64,000 nucleotides of DNA from contig OZ240666.1 of the NCBI GenBank assembly GCA_965198675.1, forward strand, positions 310,001 to 374,000. Direction: 5' to 3'. This document shows, in pieces, positions 43,001 to 50,797 of this stretch (the first letter of the stretch is position 1; every line of letters starts with the position of its first letter). The DNA is from Prochloron sp965198675 (GTDB taxonomy: Bacteria > Cyanobacteriota > Cyanobacteriia > Cyanobacteriales > Prochloraceae). The notes under the pieces were generated by a model that searched no databases, was not told where the DNA came from, and saw only the letters and a list, made by a program, of their open reading frames with translations. Position numbers and translations under genes: made by a program.

Positions 43001-43291
43001 ATGAACTTAAAATTGATTTACAATTGGTACGGACAAGCATTGAGCAACCCCAAGACTCGCTGGTGGATGATTTTGGGAACCTTGCTTTATTTCCTAAGCC
43101 CTCTGGATCTTTCTCCAGACTTAATTCCCATTGTTGGTCAGATTGACGACCTCATCCTGTTAACCTTTTTATTTACTCAGGTGGGAAACTTAGTGGGTAA
43201 TTATTTTCAATCCCGACAACAAATTCCAGTACCTACCAATGAAGAAGAAGTGAACCAGACTATCGATGTGGATGCAGTTTCAGTAGATTAG
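43001..43291 (+). CDS. DUF1232 (YkvA-like) membrane protein
   Basis: 96 residues from ATG at 43001 (a TTG or ATG 36 bases upstream would add 12 untypical residues). The DUF1232 core is WWMILGTLLYFLSPLDLSPD, LIPIVGQIDDLILLTFLF: two short membrane helices around SPLDLSPD. The function is unknown. The response regulator follows after 45 bases on the same strand. Confidence 0.85.
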   Translation: MNLKLIYNWYGQALSNPKTRWWMILGTLLYFLSPLDLSPDLIPIVGQIDDLILLTFLFTQVGNLVGNYFQSRQQIPVPTNEEEVNQTIDVDAVSVD

Positions 43292-43336
43292 CATTGCTGC
43301 TACAATAAAACCAATGAAAGTACAAAAGATAAGAAA

Positions 43337-44026
43337 ATGTCAAAACCACAAAAATTGCTTTTAGTTGACGATGAACCGGGAGTGCGGGAATCAGTTCAAG
43401 CATATTTAGAAGATGAAGAACAATTTGAAGTTAGGGTGGCCAGTAATGCAACGGAAGCTTGGGATTTATTGCAAACCTACCAGCCTGATTTAGTCATTTC
43501 TGACATTATGATGCCTCAAGTTGATGGCTATCAATTTCTGGAACAACTCAGAGAAGATACCCGCTTTCAGACTACCCCAGTAATATTTTTAACTGCTAGA
43601 GGTATGACCCAAGATAGGATTAAAGGTTATAATGCGGGGTGCGATGCTTACCTTCCCAAACCCTTCGATCCGGAAGAATTAGAGGCCATAATCAAAAGCT
43701 TGCTCTCGAAGAGATCCACTATCTCTGATAGCAATAGCTCTGACTGGGAAAAAGTTGTTCGGGAAATTCAAGAAATTAAGCTAATGCTGGGAGGAAGAAG
43801 GAGTAACTTGAACATTACTCCAACAATTAAGATTGATTTGACTCCGCGAGAGCAAAGTGTGTTAGATTTGGTAGCGGAAGGTTTGATGAATAAAGAAATT
43901 GCCCGACGACTAGAAACTAGCGTCAGAAATGTAGAAAAATATGTCAGCCGTTTGTTTGGTAAAACTGACACTAGCAGTCGGACGGAATTAGTTCGTTATG
44001 CTTTAAAACACGGACTGACCAATTAA
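43337..44026 (+). CDS. NarL/LuxR-type response regulator (Ycf29-like)
   Basis: 229 residues. The receiver domain (about 1-125) has the acidic pair DDE, the phospho-acceptor Asp in LVISDIMMP and the Lys in LPKPFDP. The C-terminal LuxR helix-turn-helix (about 165-226) has LTPREQSVLDLVAEGLMNKE and SVRNVEKYVSRLFGKTDTSS. The architecture and sequence resemble Ycf29/TctD-like regulators of cyanobacteria and red plastids. No sensor kinase is nearby. Confidence 0.9.
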   Translation: MSKPQKLLLVDDEPGVRESVQAYLEDEEQFEVRVASNATEAWDLLQTYQPDLVISDIMMPQVDGYQFLEQLREDTRFQTTPVIFLTARGMTQDRIKGYNAGCDAYLPKPFDPEELEAIIKSLLSKRSTISDSNSSDWEKVVREIQEIKLMLGGRRSNLNITPTIKIDLTPREQSVLDLVAEGLMNKEIARRLETSVRNVEKYVSRLFGKTDTSSRTELVRYALKHGLTN

Positions 44027-44485
44027 ACAGTTACCAGTTACCAGTATTTGTAGGGTGGGCATCGCCCACCTATATAGCGCGGAAGGGCGGGTCTAGGGAA
44101 GAGAAAAGCGCGCACTGCTATATTTGTTAGCATAATATATAATAATCTTCTGGTTAATATAACAAAGTTTTTATGAATTAATATTCAAATTGTAGTCTAA
44201 TATTAAACCAGCCCCTTCTTATCTATCATACTGCTTTTGGTGGGCACTGCCCACCCTACAAACTGCCCACCCTACAAACTGCCCACCCTACAAACTACTA
44301 CAAACTACTCTATTAGCCCGCAATTTATTCCCGGGCGGGTCAGGAAATGATCCGATAACCTCATTTAAGTTTCTGTCCAGTTAGAGCGCTTCCCTTCCTA
44401 CCACTCTCATATTTCTCTCTCTGTGTACTCTGTGTCTCTGTGGTTAAAACAAATGCAGTCTTTTCCTCCGTCCGACTGTCTTCTG
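44027..44485. repeat. Repeat-rich spacer
   Basis: Contains two heptamer units (TTACCAG) directly after the stop, 'gggtgggcatcgcccacc' (44050-44076), a tandem run of 'aaactgcccaccctac' (about 44240-44310) and 'tgtgtactctgtgtctctgt' near 44420. No gene. Confidence 0.75.
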
Positions 44486-44836
44486 CTAAAGTCGATAGAG
44501 TAAGTTTAAGCCGTGGGTGTCCGTACCGCAGGTGGCGAATAAACCGTATTCTAGACTCAGTTGTTTGACATCAAGAGTTGAAATAGGACTAGGAGTCCAG
44601 GGTTTGGTATTGGTATAGGCATAGTAAGCTTCTACACCGTCAATCCCTAACTCAGCGGCGGCAGGGATTAGCTGCTTTGGAGGACGGCGATAGCGGGCGG
44701 GATGGGCGAGAACAGCTAAACCCTCCCTTCCCTGGGGTTCTTGCCCCTGAAGATAGGGAGCCATTGCCCTATGTTCCGGTTTAAAGCCTTTAGTTCGCAA
44801 GAGTTGAGCCGTCACTTCTACTCCAGTCCAAAGGTA
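44486..44836 (-). pseudogene. C-terminal end of a PHP-domain phosphoesterase
   Basis: WTGVEVTAQLLRTKGFKPEH, REGLAVLAHPARYRRPPKQL, ELGIDGVEAYYAYTNT and FATCGTDTHGLNLL carry the last metal-binding His/Asp motifs of a PHP phosphoesterase (LAHPARY, GTDTHG). Coding similarity ends abruptly at about 44836, where IS605-type end sequence begins. The N-terminal half is nowhere in the window. Confidence 0.75.
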
Positions 44837-44839
44837 AGC

Positions 44840-44880
44840 TTACCCCCGGTTAAAACACGGGGGCTTTAGCTTATCGCCAC
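44840..44880. repeat. Right-end hairpin of an IS605-type element
   Basis: 'acccccggttaaaacacggg' and the following 'ggctttagct' form a stem-loop beyond the 3' end of the tnpB fragment and at the breakpoint of the PHP gene, as expected for an IS200/IS605 right end. Confidence 0.55.
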
Positions 44881-44921
44881 TAACTGTTTCGTTTGACAGC
44901 TAAGACGTAGGATGCGGCCTT

Positions 44922-44996
44922 CTGCCGTAGGATGCGTTACTAGCCGTAAGTAGTAGCAACAATACAAACTTTGTTGGCGTAACGCATCGTACGTAG
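44922..44996. repeat. Inverted repeat flanking the tnpB-intron block (left)
   Basis: 'ggatgcgttactagccgtaa', then 'gtagtagcaacaatacaaac' and 'tttgttggcgtaacgcatcg'. The reverse complement lies at 46290-46355, with an extra partial copy at 46252-46291 and extra 'ctagtaacgcatcctac' units to 46400. Its terminal 'gatgcgttacg' motif belongs to the family at 1440-1560. Confidence 0.8.
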
Positions 44997-45476
44997 CAGC
45001 ATCCTAAATCAAATGGGTTAGCGTAACGCATCCTACTTTCGGGATTGCTTACAGAATCCCCAAGAATTGCAATCATTAACGAGCCATTCCAATCTGCATC
45101 CCCATAAAACCCGCAATTCTCACACTTGAATTGTTTGCCGCTCCTGTCGCCAATATGCAGGCAGGAATGACATGTTTGGCTGGTGTATGCCGGATTTACA
45201 GTTATGAGGTTGACGCCATCTCGTAGGCACTTGTAAGCCAGGAATTGACGCAACTGGTAGAACGCCCAGCTATTGGATCGTCTACGTTCAGTCTTGTTCC
45301 TGGGTTGTTTATTGGTCCTGTCTCGAATACCTGTTAAATCCTCGATGGCGACGGCAGAATTAGTTTCTACTGCTCGTCTAACGATGGCTGCGCTAATGCT
45401 GTGGTTTTGCCAAATTTGATATCTGCGCTCGTAACCTGCCAGCCGTCTCAATAAGCGTTTCGCTCCCTTTGTTCAG
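44997..45476 (-). pseudogene. tnpB: tnpB fragment (C-terminal half)
   Basis: Reads KGAKRLLRRLAGYERRYQIW, SAVAIEDLTGIRDRT with the RuvC Glu, NPAYTSQTCHSCLHI and KQFKCENCGFYGDADWNGSL with the zinc ribbon and last RuvC Asp. The N-terminal half is absent: at its 5' side the gene runs into a group II intron. The 3' end is replaced by a repeat after SNPES. Confidence 0.8.
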
Positions 45477-46230
45477 GGTCGAAGGAGTGGTCACCCACCC
45501 CAGCTCCCTTTCAAAACCGTGCATGAGACTTTCACCTCACACGGCTCCTATGACCTACGGGTTGAAACACAGCCTCTAATATGAGGCTATAATCCCTTTG
45601 ATTGCCTCTATCGTTTGGTACCGGGGTTTGTGGCAACCTTCGCCTTTTACTATTCCTTTTCAGTTTCCTGATTCCTACTCGGATTTACCAGAGCCTTAAT
45701 TTCGGTACTATTTCATTTCATTTTTCCTACTCGGCTATCATCTTACCTGGACCTTAAATTCAGAACTAGGTTATCCTCTTGTCCGTATCTCTACGGCAGT
45801 ACCGGTTATATTTCAACCACAGGCGTCCCTATTGGATAGAAATTAGCTCTCGGTCATTGCGGGCAATTGTTCAGCTAATAGCTTTCTTTCCCGCGTCCTA
45901 TCCGAATGGCCTCGTTAGAAGTATGCCTGCCCTCCCTCTCCTGGTACCACCCTCGGAGTGAGAGCCATCCGTTTTTCCTCGTTCCAGACCAGAAATTGTT
46001 CCGAACCTTTAGGTTTCACCAATTCGCCCACCGACCCCCTAAGGAAGCTGCTATCAGGCATATAATGCAGCAGGGTTTTGATTGTCGGTTTTGTTGCCCA
46101 TTAAGGGAGTCCGTAGCTCCCAAACTCTGCGCTGTACTCCCACGGATTAGACGCTTTTTCCGGTGATTCGCTTCACCTATTTCTAGGATACCTGTTACAC
46201 CGAAGGTGCCGCCCTTGGCGTCCCATGGAT
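45477..46230 (-). ncRNA. ORF-less group II intron, probably 5'-truncated
   Basis: On the minus strand, 45512-45547 gives a domain V hairpin: GAGCCGTGTGAGGTGAAAGT then CTCATGCACGGTTT, with the AGC triad, GAAA-like loop and CCGT/ACGG stem of group II introns. A domain VI-like stem follows (GGGGTGGGTGACCACTCC) just before the tnpB codons at about 45477. Several hundred structured bases precede it, without any reverse-transcriptase frame on either strand. The 5' consensus GUGYG was not found; a mini-hairpin repeat marks the upstream limit. Confidence 0.7.
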
Positions 46231-46251
46231 TCTCCTCATTAGCGGCAGGGT

Positions 46252-46405
46252 ACGATGCGTTACGCCAACAAAGTTTGTATTGTTGCTAGTACGATGCGTT
46301 ACGCCAACAAAGTTTGTATTGTTGCTACTACTTACGGCTAGTAACGCATCCTACAGTGGCTAGTAACGCATCCTACAGTGGCTAGTAACGCATCCTACGA
46401 CTTCT
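46252..46405. repeat. Inverted repeat flanking the tnpB-intron block (right)
   Basis: Two tandem copies of 'gatgcgttacgccaacaaag' plus 'tttgtattgttgcta', then three 'gtggctagtaacgcatccta' units. Opposite orientation to 44922-44996. Confidence 0.8.
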
Positions 46406-46671
46406 TAGCATCCTACTGCTCGTGTCGTTTTTCATCCCCGGGATGAATCCACGGGGCTTCCAAACTTCCCGTTTTCCACTCGTGAAAATTGTAGTTGCCC
46501 GGACAACTATCTGTATCAATGGTTTCCCAGATTTGTTTGAGGGCTAGAGAGTTTTGGGCTGTTGTGTTCAATAGCATAATATTCACAAATACCTGGCAGT
46601 CAAAGAATTGTCCTCTAAAGACAATGGCTGCTAATATAATCATAGCAAAACTATTGAAAATATGAAGAGAT

Positions 46672-46962
46672 ATGACTAAAGCAATTTGGAATGGAGTGGT
46701 TTTAGCTGAAAGCGAGCACTGTGAAATAGTCGAAGGCAATCAGTACTTCCCTCCCTGCTCCCTCAATAAGCAGTATTTTAAGGCTAGCGACACTCGTACC
46801 TATTGCCCTTGGAAAGGAGAGGCTAGCTATTATACCCTTGAAGTTAACGGCCAAGAAAATAAAGATGCAGCCTGGTATTACCCCCATACTAAGGAAGCTG
46901 CTAAGCAAATTGAAGGATATGTGGCCTTCTGGAAAGGAGTGAAGATTGACCTCGTACCATGA
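46672..46962 (+). CDS. DUF427 domain protein
   Basis: 96 residues, a complete small DUF427 domain: MTKAIWNGVVLAESEHCEIV, GNQYFPPCSLNKQYFKASDT, CPWKGEASYYTLEVNGQENK, DAAWYYPHTKEAAKQIEGYV. The Cys-Pro-Trp-Lys-Gly motif is the family hallmark. The function is unknown. It has its own ATG with 'atgaagagat' upstream. Confidence 0.9.
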   Translation: MTKAIWNGVVLAESEHCEIVEGNQYFPPCSLNKQYFKASDTRTYCPWKGEASYYTLEVNGQENKDAAWYYPHTKEAAKQIEGYVAFWKGVKIDLVP

Positions 46963-47061
46963 CAAGCGGGATAAATACTCATTCCTTCCCCTCCTGATAA
47001 CTGCCTTGCGAGAAAACTATTAATATGGTAGAATAAGTTGATCATGGTTGGAGGGTAAGTC

Positions 47062-47523
47062 ATGATATCTGCGAAAAATGCTAGTCTGCTGGCTTTGAGT
47101 ATAGTTTTAATTGGGGCAGAAGCAATGGCAGGAGATGCCAACTTCGGTCAGTTTACCCTGACACGCGCTCACAAAACTACAGTTTTTGGAAGCACTGATG
47201 GCTCTTACGACCTGTCGTCCATTGCTCCCACCGATCAAAACGGCAATCCCTGCATTGGTTATGCTTCTGTCAATCCAGATCACATGATGATTTTGAAGGA
47301 GGATTTGGGGCAACTGAAACTAGAGGTTGACAGCAATGGCCAAGATACAACTTTAGTGGTTACGGGACCGGACAATATTCTTCGTTGTGACTTCGGTACC
47401 AATGACACTCCAGATGCGGTGATTGAAGATACTGATTGGCTATCGGGAGAATACAAAATCTGGGTCGGTTCCATTGAACCGTCCCAAAAGTGGGATTACC
47501 GCTTGTTAGCAGGAGGCAAATAG
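47062..47523 (+). CDS. Secreted hypothetical protein
   Basis: 153 residues with a signal peptide (MISAKNASLLALSIVLIGAE, cleavage near AMAGD). The mature part is beta-rich with two cysteines (NPCIGYASVN, ILRCDFGTND) and resembles the pre-peptidase-like domains seen in secreted cyanobacterial proteins: LKLEVDSNGQDTTLVVTGPD, GEYKIWVGSIEPSQKWDYRL. It is in the same region as the COP23 and protease genes. GGAGG precedes the ATG. Confidence 0.75.
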   Translation: MISAKNASLLALSIVLIGAEAMAGDANFGQFTLTRAHKTTVFGSTDGSYDLSSIAPTDQNGNPCIGYASVNPDHMMILKEDLGQLKLEVDSNGQDTTLVVTGPDNILRCDFGTNDTPDAVIEDTDWLSGEYKIWVGSIEPSQKWDYRLLAGGK

Positions 47524-47797
47524 TTCGGGTTCCACGACAGATACCGATAGATTTTAGCTAACAAATGAAATAAGCCAGTTCCGGTGGCTCTCTCCCAATG
47601 CAGTTACTCTCGCGCAGAGGCGGGACGGCACGGAGAATTAATAAACAGGCGCTTCAAGCGCTCATCCATATCATGTTATTCTCTGCGCCTCTGTGTCTCT
47701 GTGAGCTTCCATTAGAAAGTAACTGCTCTTTGTTCTATTTTGTCAGCTTGGTTATCGCTGTGTTTCCAATATACCTAATTAAAAGCCTTTTGGCAAA

Positions 47798-47950
47798 CCC
47801 ACCCCCCAACCCCACCCACCCCTACCCACCCACCCCTACCCACCCACCCCTACCCCCTCCCAGGAGGGGAACCAGGAGGGGAACCAGGAGGGGAACCTGG
47901 GAGGGGGGCGAAGGGGGGGTGGGTGCAAATCAACCACTGTGTGTCAACCC
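47798..47950. repeat. C/G-rich foldback element
   Basis: Tandem 'cccacccacccctacccacc' tract followed by three 'aggaggggaacc' units and 'ggggggcgaaggggggg'. The two halves are complementary and could form a long hairpin; the G tract could also form a quadruplex. The tail 'gtgcaaatcaaccactgtgt' is shared with 53149-53169. No gene between 47524 and 47950. Confidence 0.8.
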
Positions 47951-48018
47951 TCAGTAAGAAATATTTGTTTAACGGTAAGATAGTCAGTAATGTATTGAAG
48001 CAAAAATTAAAATCACTC

Positions 48019-48678
48019 GTGCTATCTTCACTAATTGCTGACTTTCGCATTATTTTTGACCGAGATCCAGCAGCTCGCAACTGGCTGGAGGTTCTCATAT
48101 GCTACCCCGGTTTACAGGCACTCTTTTTTCATCGTCTCGCTCACTTGCTGTACAACCTGGGTATTCCTTTCTTTCCCAGATTAATTTCTCACTTTGCTCG
48201 TGTTCTGACGGGAATTGAAATTCACCCCGGTGCTAACATTGGCAAGGGTGTATTTATCGACCATGGTATGGGGGTTGTGATTGGCGAAACCGCTATTCTC
48301 GGAGACTACTGTCTTATTTATCAAGGTGTCACTCTCGGTGGTACGGGGAAGGAAACTGGTAAGCGTCATCCCACTTTAGGGGAGAATGTGGTGGTGGGTG
48401 CTGGGGCTAAAGTTCTCGGTAATATCCAAATTGGCAACGACGTGCGCATTGGTGCGGGTTCTGTGGTTTTGCGAGATGTTCCTTCCAATTGTACAGTAGT
48501 AGGAATCCCAGGAAGAATTGTCTATCGCTCTGGTGTCCGAGTTGACCCCCTTGACCACAGTAATCTACCCGACTCGGAAGCTATTGTGATTCGCACTTTA
48601 GTTGACCGCATTGAGGCTTTGGAAAAACAAGTCCTTCAGTTACAAGAAAATACTTGCCATAATAAAGTTATTAAATAG
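48019..48678 (+). CDS. cysE: Serine O-acetyltransferase
   Basis: 219 residues from a GTG at 48019; the open frame continues upstream to 47923 through the foldback repeat but without ATG. It acetylates serine in cysteine synthesis. IADFRIIFDRDPAARNWLEV is the usual start region. The left-handed beta-helix has GANIGKGVFIDHGMGVVIGE with the catalytic His/Asp, GVTLGGTGKETGKRHP and VGAGAKVLGNIQIGNDVRIG. The absence of ATG and nearness of the repeat leave the true start open. Confidence 0.93.
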   Translation: MLSSLIADFRIIFDRDPAARNWLEVLICYPGLQALFFHRLAHLLYNLGIPFFPRLISHFARVLTGIEIHPGANIGKGVFIDHGMGVVIGETAILGDYCLIYQGVTLGGTGKETGKRHPTLGENVVVGAGAKVLGNIQIGNDVRIGAGSVVLRDVPSNCTVVGIPGRIVYRSGVRVDPLDHSNLPDSEAIVIRTLVDRIEALEKQVLQLQENTCHNKVIK

Positions 48679-48884
48679 TTGCGTTCAAAGATTGGACACT
48701 GAGCCACAGGAGAGTCAGAGAATTGCATTTCCCAACTCTCCTGGGTATTATAGCATAAAAATTGTAAATTAAGAAAAAAAAAGAATAGTGGAACTTCCAA
48801 TGTTATAACACAGTCCTAGATTCTAGGGTGAATGCCTAGGAAAAAATACCAAAGACCTTCTCATTGAGAGAATGGTGAGTTATT

Positions 48885-49523
48885 ATGGTAATGAATAGTA
48901 AATTTTTTTCATGTGCGATGAAACCACAAAGACTGATTTCGGTGTTGGCTATTTTCATTTTAGCCCTCACTATGACGCTCCTGGGGTTACAACCCCAGGC
49001 TAATACACAAGCCCCAATCAATACTCAATTTGTTTGCACCACCAGCGATGGGGTGCCGGCAACAGTTGCTCGGACTCCTAGGGGTGATGTTCCAGTCATC
49101 CTCTGGAAGTATACTGGTTTCCGGGGATATACTCCACAACAACGCTGTCTGGAAGTATCTAACCGCTTCCAACGATTCTACGACAATGGAACTTTGAAGT
49201 TCATGGCCACAGGACGGATGAATCGCGAAAATGTGGTCTGCGTCACAGAAAGAGAGGGCGATCCCTGTTCAGGGTTATTGTTTACCCTCAGACGAGGGGT
49301 CAATCCTAATGATACCTTAAAAGAGCTATTGGCTGTGCGCGATCACGCTGGTGGTTATTTGAATGAAACAGGGGATCGCATTTATATCAATATGGAGCAG
49401 TATCTGCGGGAGAGTACTCCTTTAGCAACGGGAACCAGTAACGGAAGGGAAACCAATCTAAATCCCAACCCTGAAGTTAATCCCCAGCCAACCTCCGTAC
49501 CGACTCCTCCCCCTCTGTGGTGA
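48885..49523 (+). CDS. COP23 domain protein, secreted
   Basis: 212 residues. An N-terminal hydrophobic segment (about 17-36) acts as a signal peptide or anchor. The COP23 domain (about 48-175) has four cysteines and the typical PVILWKYTGFRGYTPQQRCL, EVSNRFQRFYDNGTLKFMAT and GDPCSGLLFTLRRGVNPN. A proline-rich tail ends the protein. COP23 was described as a circadian oscillating membrane-associated protein in cyanobacteria. The protease gene starts 15 bases later, implying co-transcription. Confidence 0.88.
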   Translation: MVMNSKFFSCAMKPQRLISVLAIFILALTMTLLGLQPQANTQAPINTQFVCTTSDGVPATVARTPRGDVPVILWKYTGFRGYTPQQRCLEVSNRFQRFYDNGTLKFMATGRMNRENVVCVTEREGDPCSGLLFTLRRGVNPNDTLKELLAVRDHAGGYLNETGDRIYINMEQYLRESTPLATGTSNGRETNLNPNPEVNPQPTSVPTPPPLW

Positions 49524-49538
49524 TTTAATTGTCTTCTC

Positions 49539-50537
49539 ATGGGATACTCTCAACTTACAATACTGGGAATAGGAGCTATGGTAATAGTACAGCAGGACAT
49601 TGCCGTAGCTCTATCTCCTGTTGAATTAAATAGAATAGCAGCAGAAATTACTGTTTTAATCGAAGGTCAGGGGCCGCCAGGATCCGGTATAATTATCGCA
49701 AGAGAAGGTAATATCTATTCCGTACTAACGGCAAAACATGTGGTAAAAAGTATTAATCCCGGTGAAGAAGGGGATATTGTTACCCATGACGGAGAGCGAT
49801 ATTATCTGGACAGTTATAATATCCAACAACTGCCTGAGGTGGATTTGGCGATTGTTAATTTCTCCAGTGATAAGAATTATCCCCTTGCTTCTTTGGGTTC
49901 CTCGGAAGAAGCAACCCCGGGAAGTAAGGTCTATGTGGCTGGGTTTCCTTTGCCCACACCAGCTATTACTCGTTCCATTTATAATTTCACCGAGGGGCGA
50001 ATAACTGCTAATGCTGCTGTTCCTTTGGCTGATGGTTATGGGTTAGTATATAGTAATAGTACTCTACCTGGTATGAGCGGTGGACCTGTTATTAATGAGG
50101 AAGGAAAAGTGATTGGGGTTCACGGTAGAGCTGATACCGATACAAAAACTGAAGAGACAGGGAATCCCAATGTTCGGGTGAAGACTGGCTTTAATTTGGC
50201 AATTCCCATCGCTACTTATATTAGTTGGAAGGGAACGATTCCAAGTCCAAATACTCCGGAAGAAAGTCCCAATACCCCGATTGCAAGTTCAAGGAAGGAA
50301 AAAAAGGCGGATGATTATTTTATCGAAGGGGAAGTAAAATACCAGGAAGGAGATTATAAAGGGGCGATCGCTGCATATAGTAAAGCGCTCCGCCTCGATG
50401 ATGATTATGCCTATGCTTATTATAATAGGGGTGTGGCTAAGCAAAAATCGGGAGACGATTTAGGTGCGATTAAAGATTACAGTAGAGCACTCCGAATAAA
50501 TCCTAATTTACCTTTCGAGATTGTTAATCCTAACTAA
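49539..50537 (+). CDS. Trypsin-like serine protease with TPR
   Basis: 332 residues: signal peptide (about 1-24), trypsin-like domain (30-225) with H in LTAKHVV, D in EVDLAIV and S in LPGMSGGPV, then a low-complexity linker and one to two TPRs (about 260-325, KYQEGDYKGAIAAYSKALRL, YAYYNRGVAKQKSGDDLGAI). It is probably periplasmic. It follows the COP23 gene closely. It is a paralogue of the protease at 50798, with fewer TPRs. All catalytic residues are present. Confidence 0.88.
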   Translation: MGYSQLTILGIGAMVIVQQDIAVALSPVELNRIAAEITVLIEGQGPPGSGIIIAREGNIYSVLTAKHVVKSINPGEEGDIVTHDGERYYLDSYNIQQLPEVDLAIVNFSSDKNYPLASLGSSEEATPGSKVYVAGFPLPTPAITRSIYNFTEGRITANAAVPLADGYGLVYSNSTLPGMSGGPVINEEGKVIGVHGRADTDTKTEETGNPNVRVKTGFNLAIPIATYISWKGTIPSPNTPEESPNTPIASSRKEKKADDYFIEGEVKYQEGDYKGAIAAYSKALRLDDDYAYAYYNRGVAKQKSGDDLGAIKDYSRALRINPNLPFEIVNPN

Positions 50538-50549
50538 GTAAGTATCATG

Positions 50550-50785
50550 AGATTTACCAATTATTTACCACCGGCACTTATGGGTGCAACGTTGATGATA
50601 CCTATGGCAATCTTAAATGATTCGAGGGGGATCCAGCGCCAGGGAAACCCAACCTACAGTTGCTTATTATAATAGGGGTGTTGCTCGGCAAAAATTGAGA
50701 GACAATTTAAGTGCGATTAAAGATGACAGTAGAGCACTCCGAATAAATCCTAATTTATCTTTCGAGATTGTTAATCCTAACTAAC
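50550..50785 (+). pseudogene. Collapsed copy of the protease-TPR gene
   Basis: Begins 'atgagatttaccaattattt', the same signal-peptide start as the gene at 50798, but after about 60 bases jumps through a short 'aaacccaacctac' repeat to the last TPR (YYNRGVARQKLRDNLSAIKD...) and ends like the gene at 49539. The whole protease domain has been deleted. Confidence 0.8.
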
Positions 50786-50797
50786 TAAGCTAGTATC

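Noticed and set aside
45779..46166. Two plus-strand frames in the intron
   Set aside because: They lie antisense to the group II intron and do not resemble a maturase.
46413..46739. Minus-strand 108-codon frame
   Set aside because: It mostly covers IS-end-like sequence and the start of DUF427 on the other strand; no homology.
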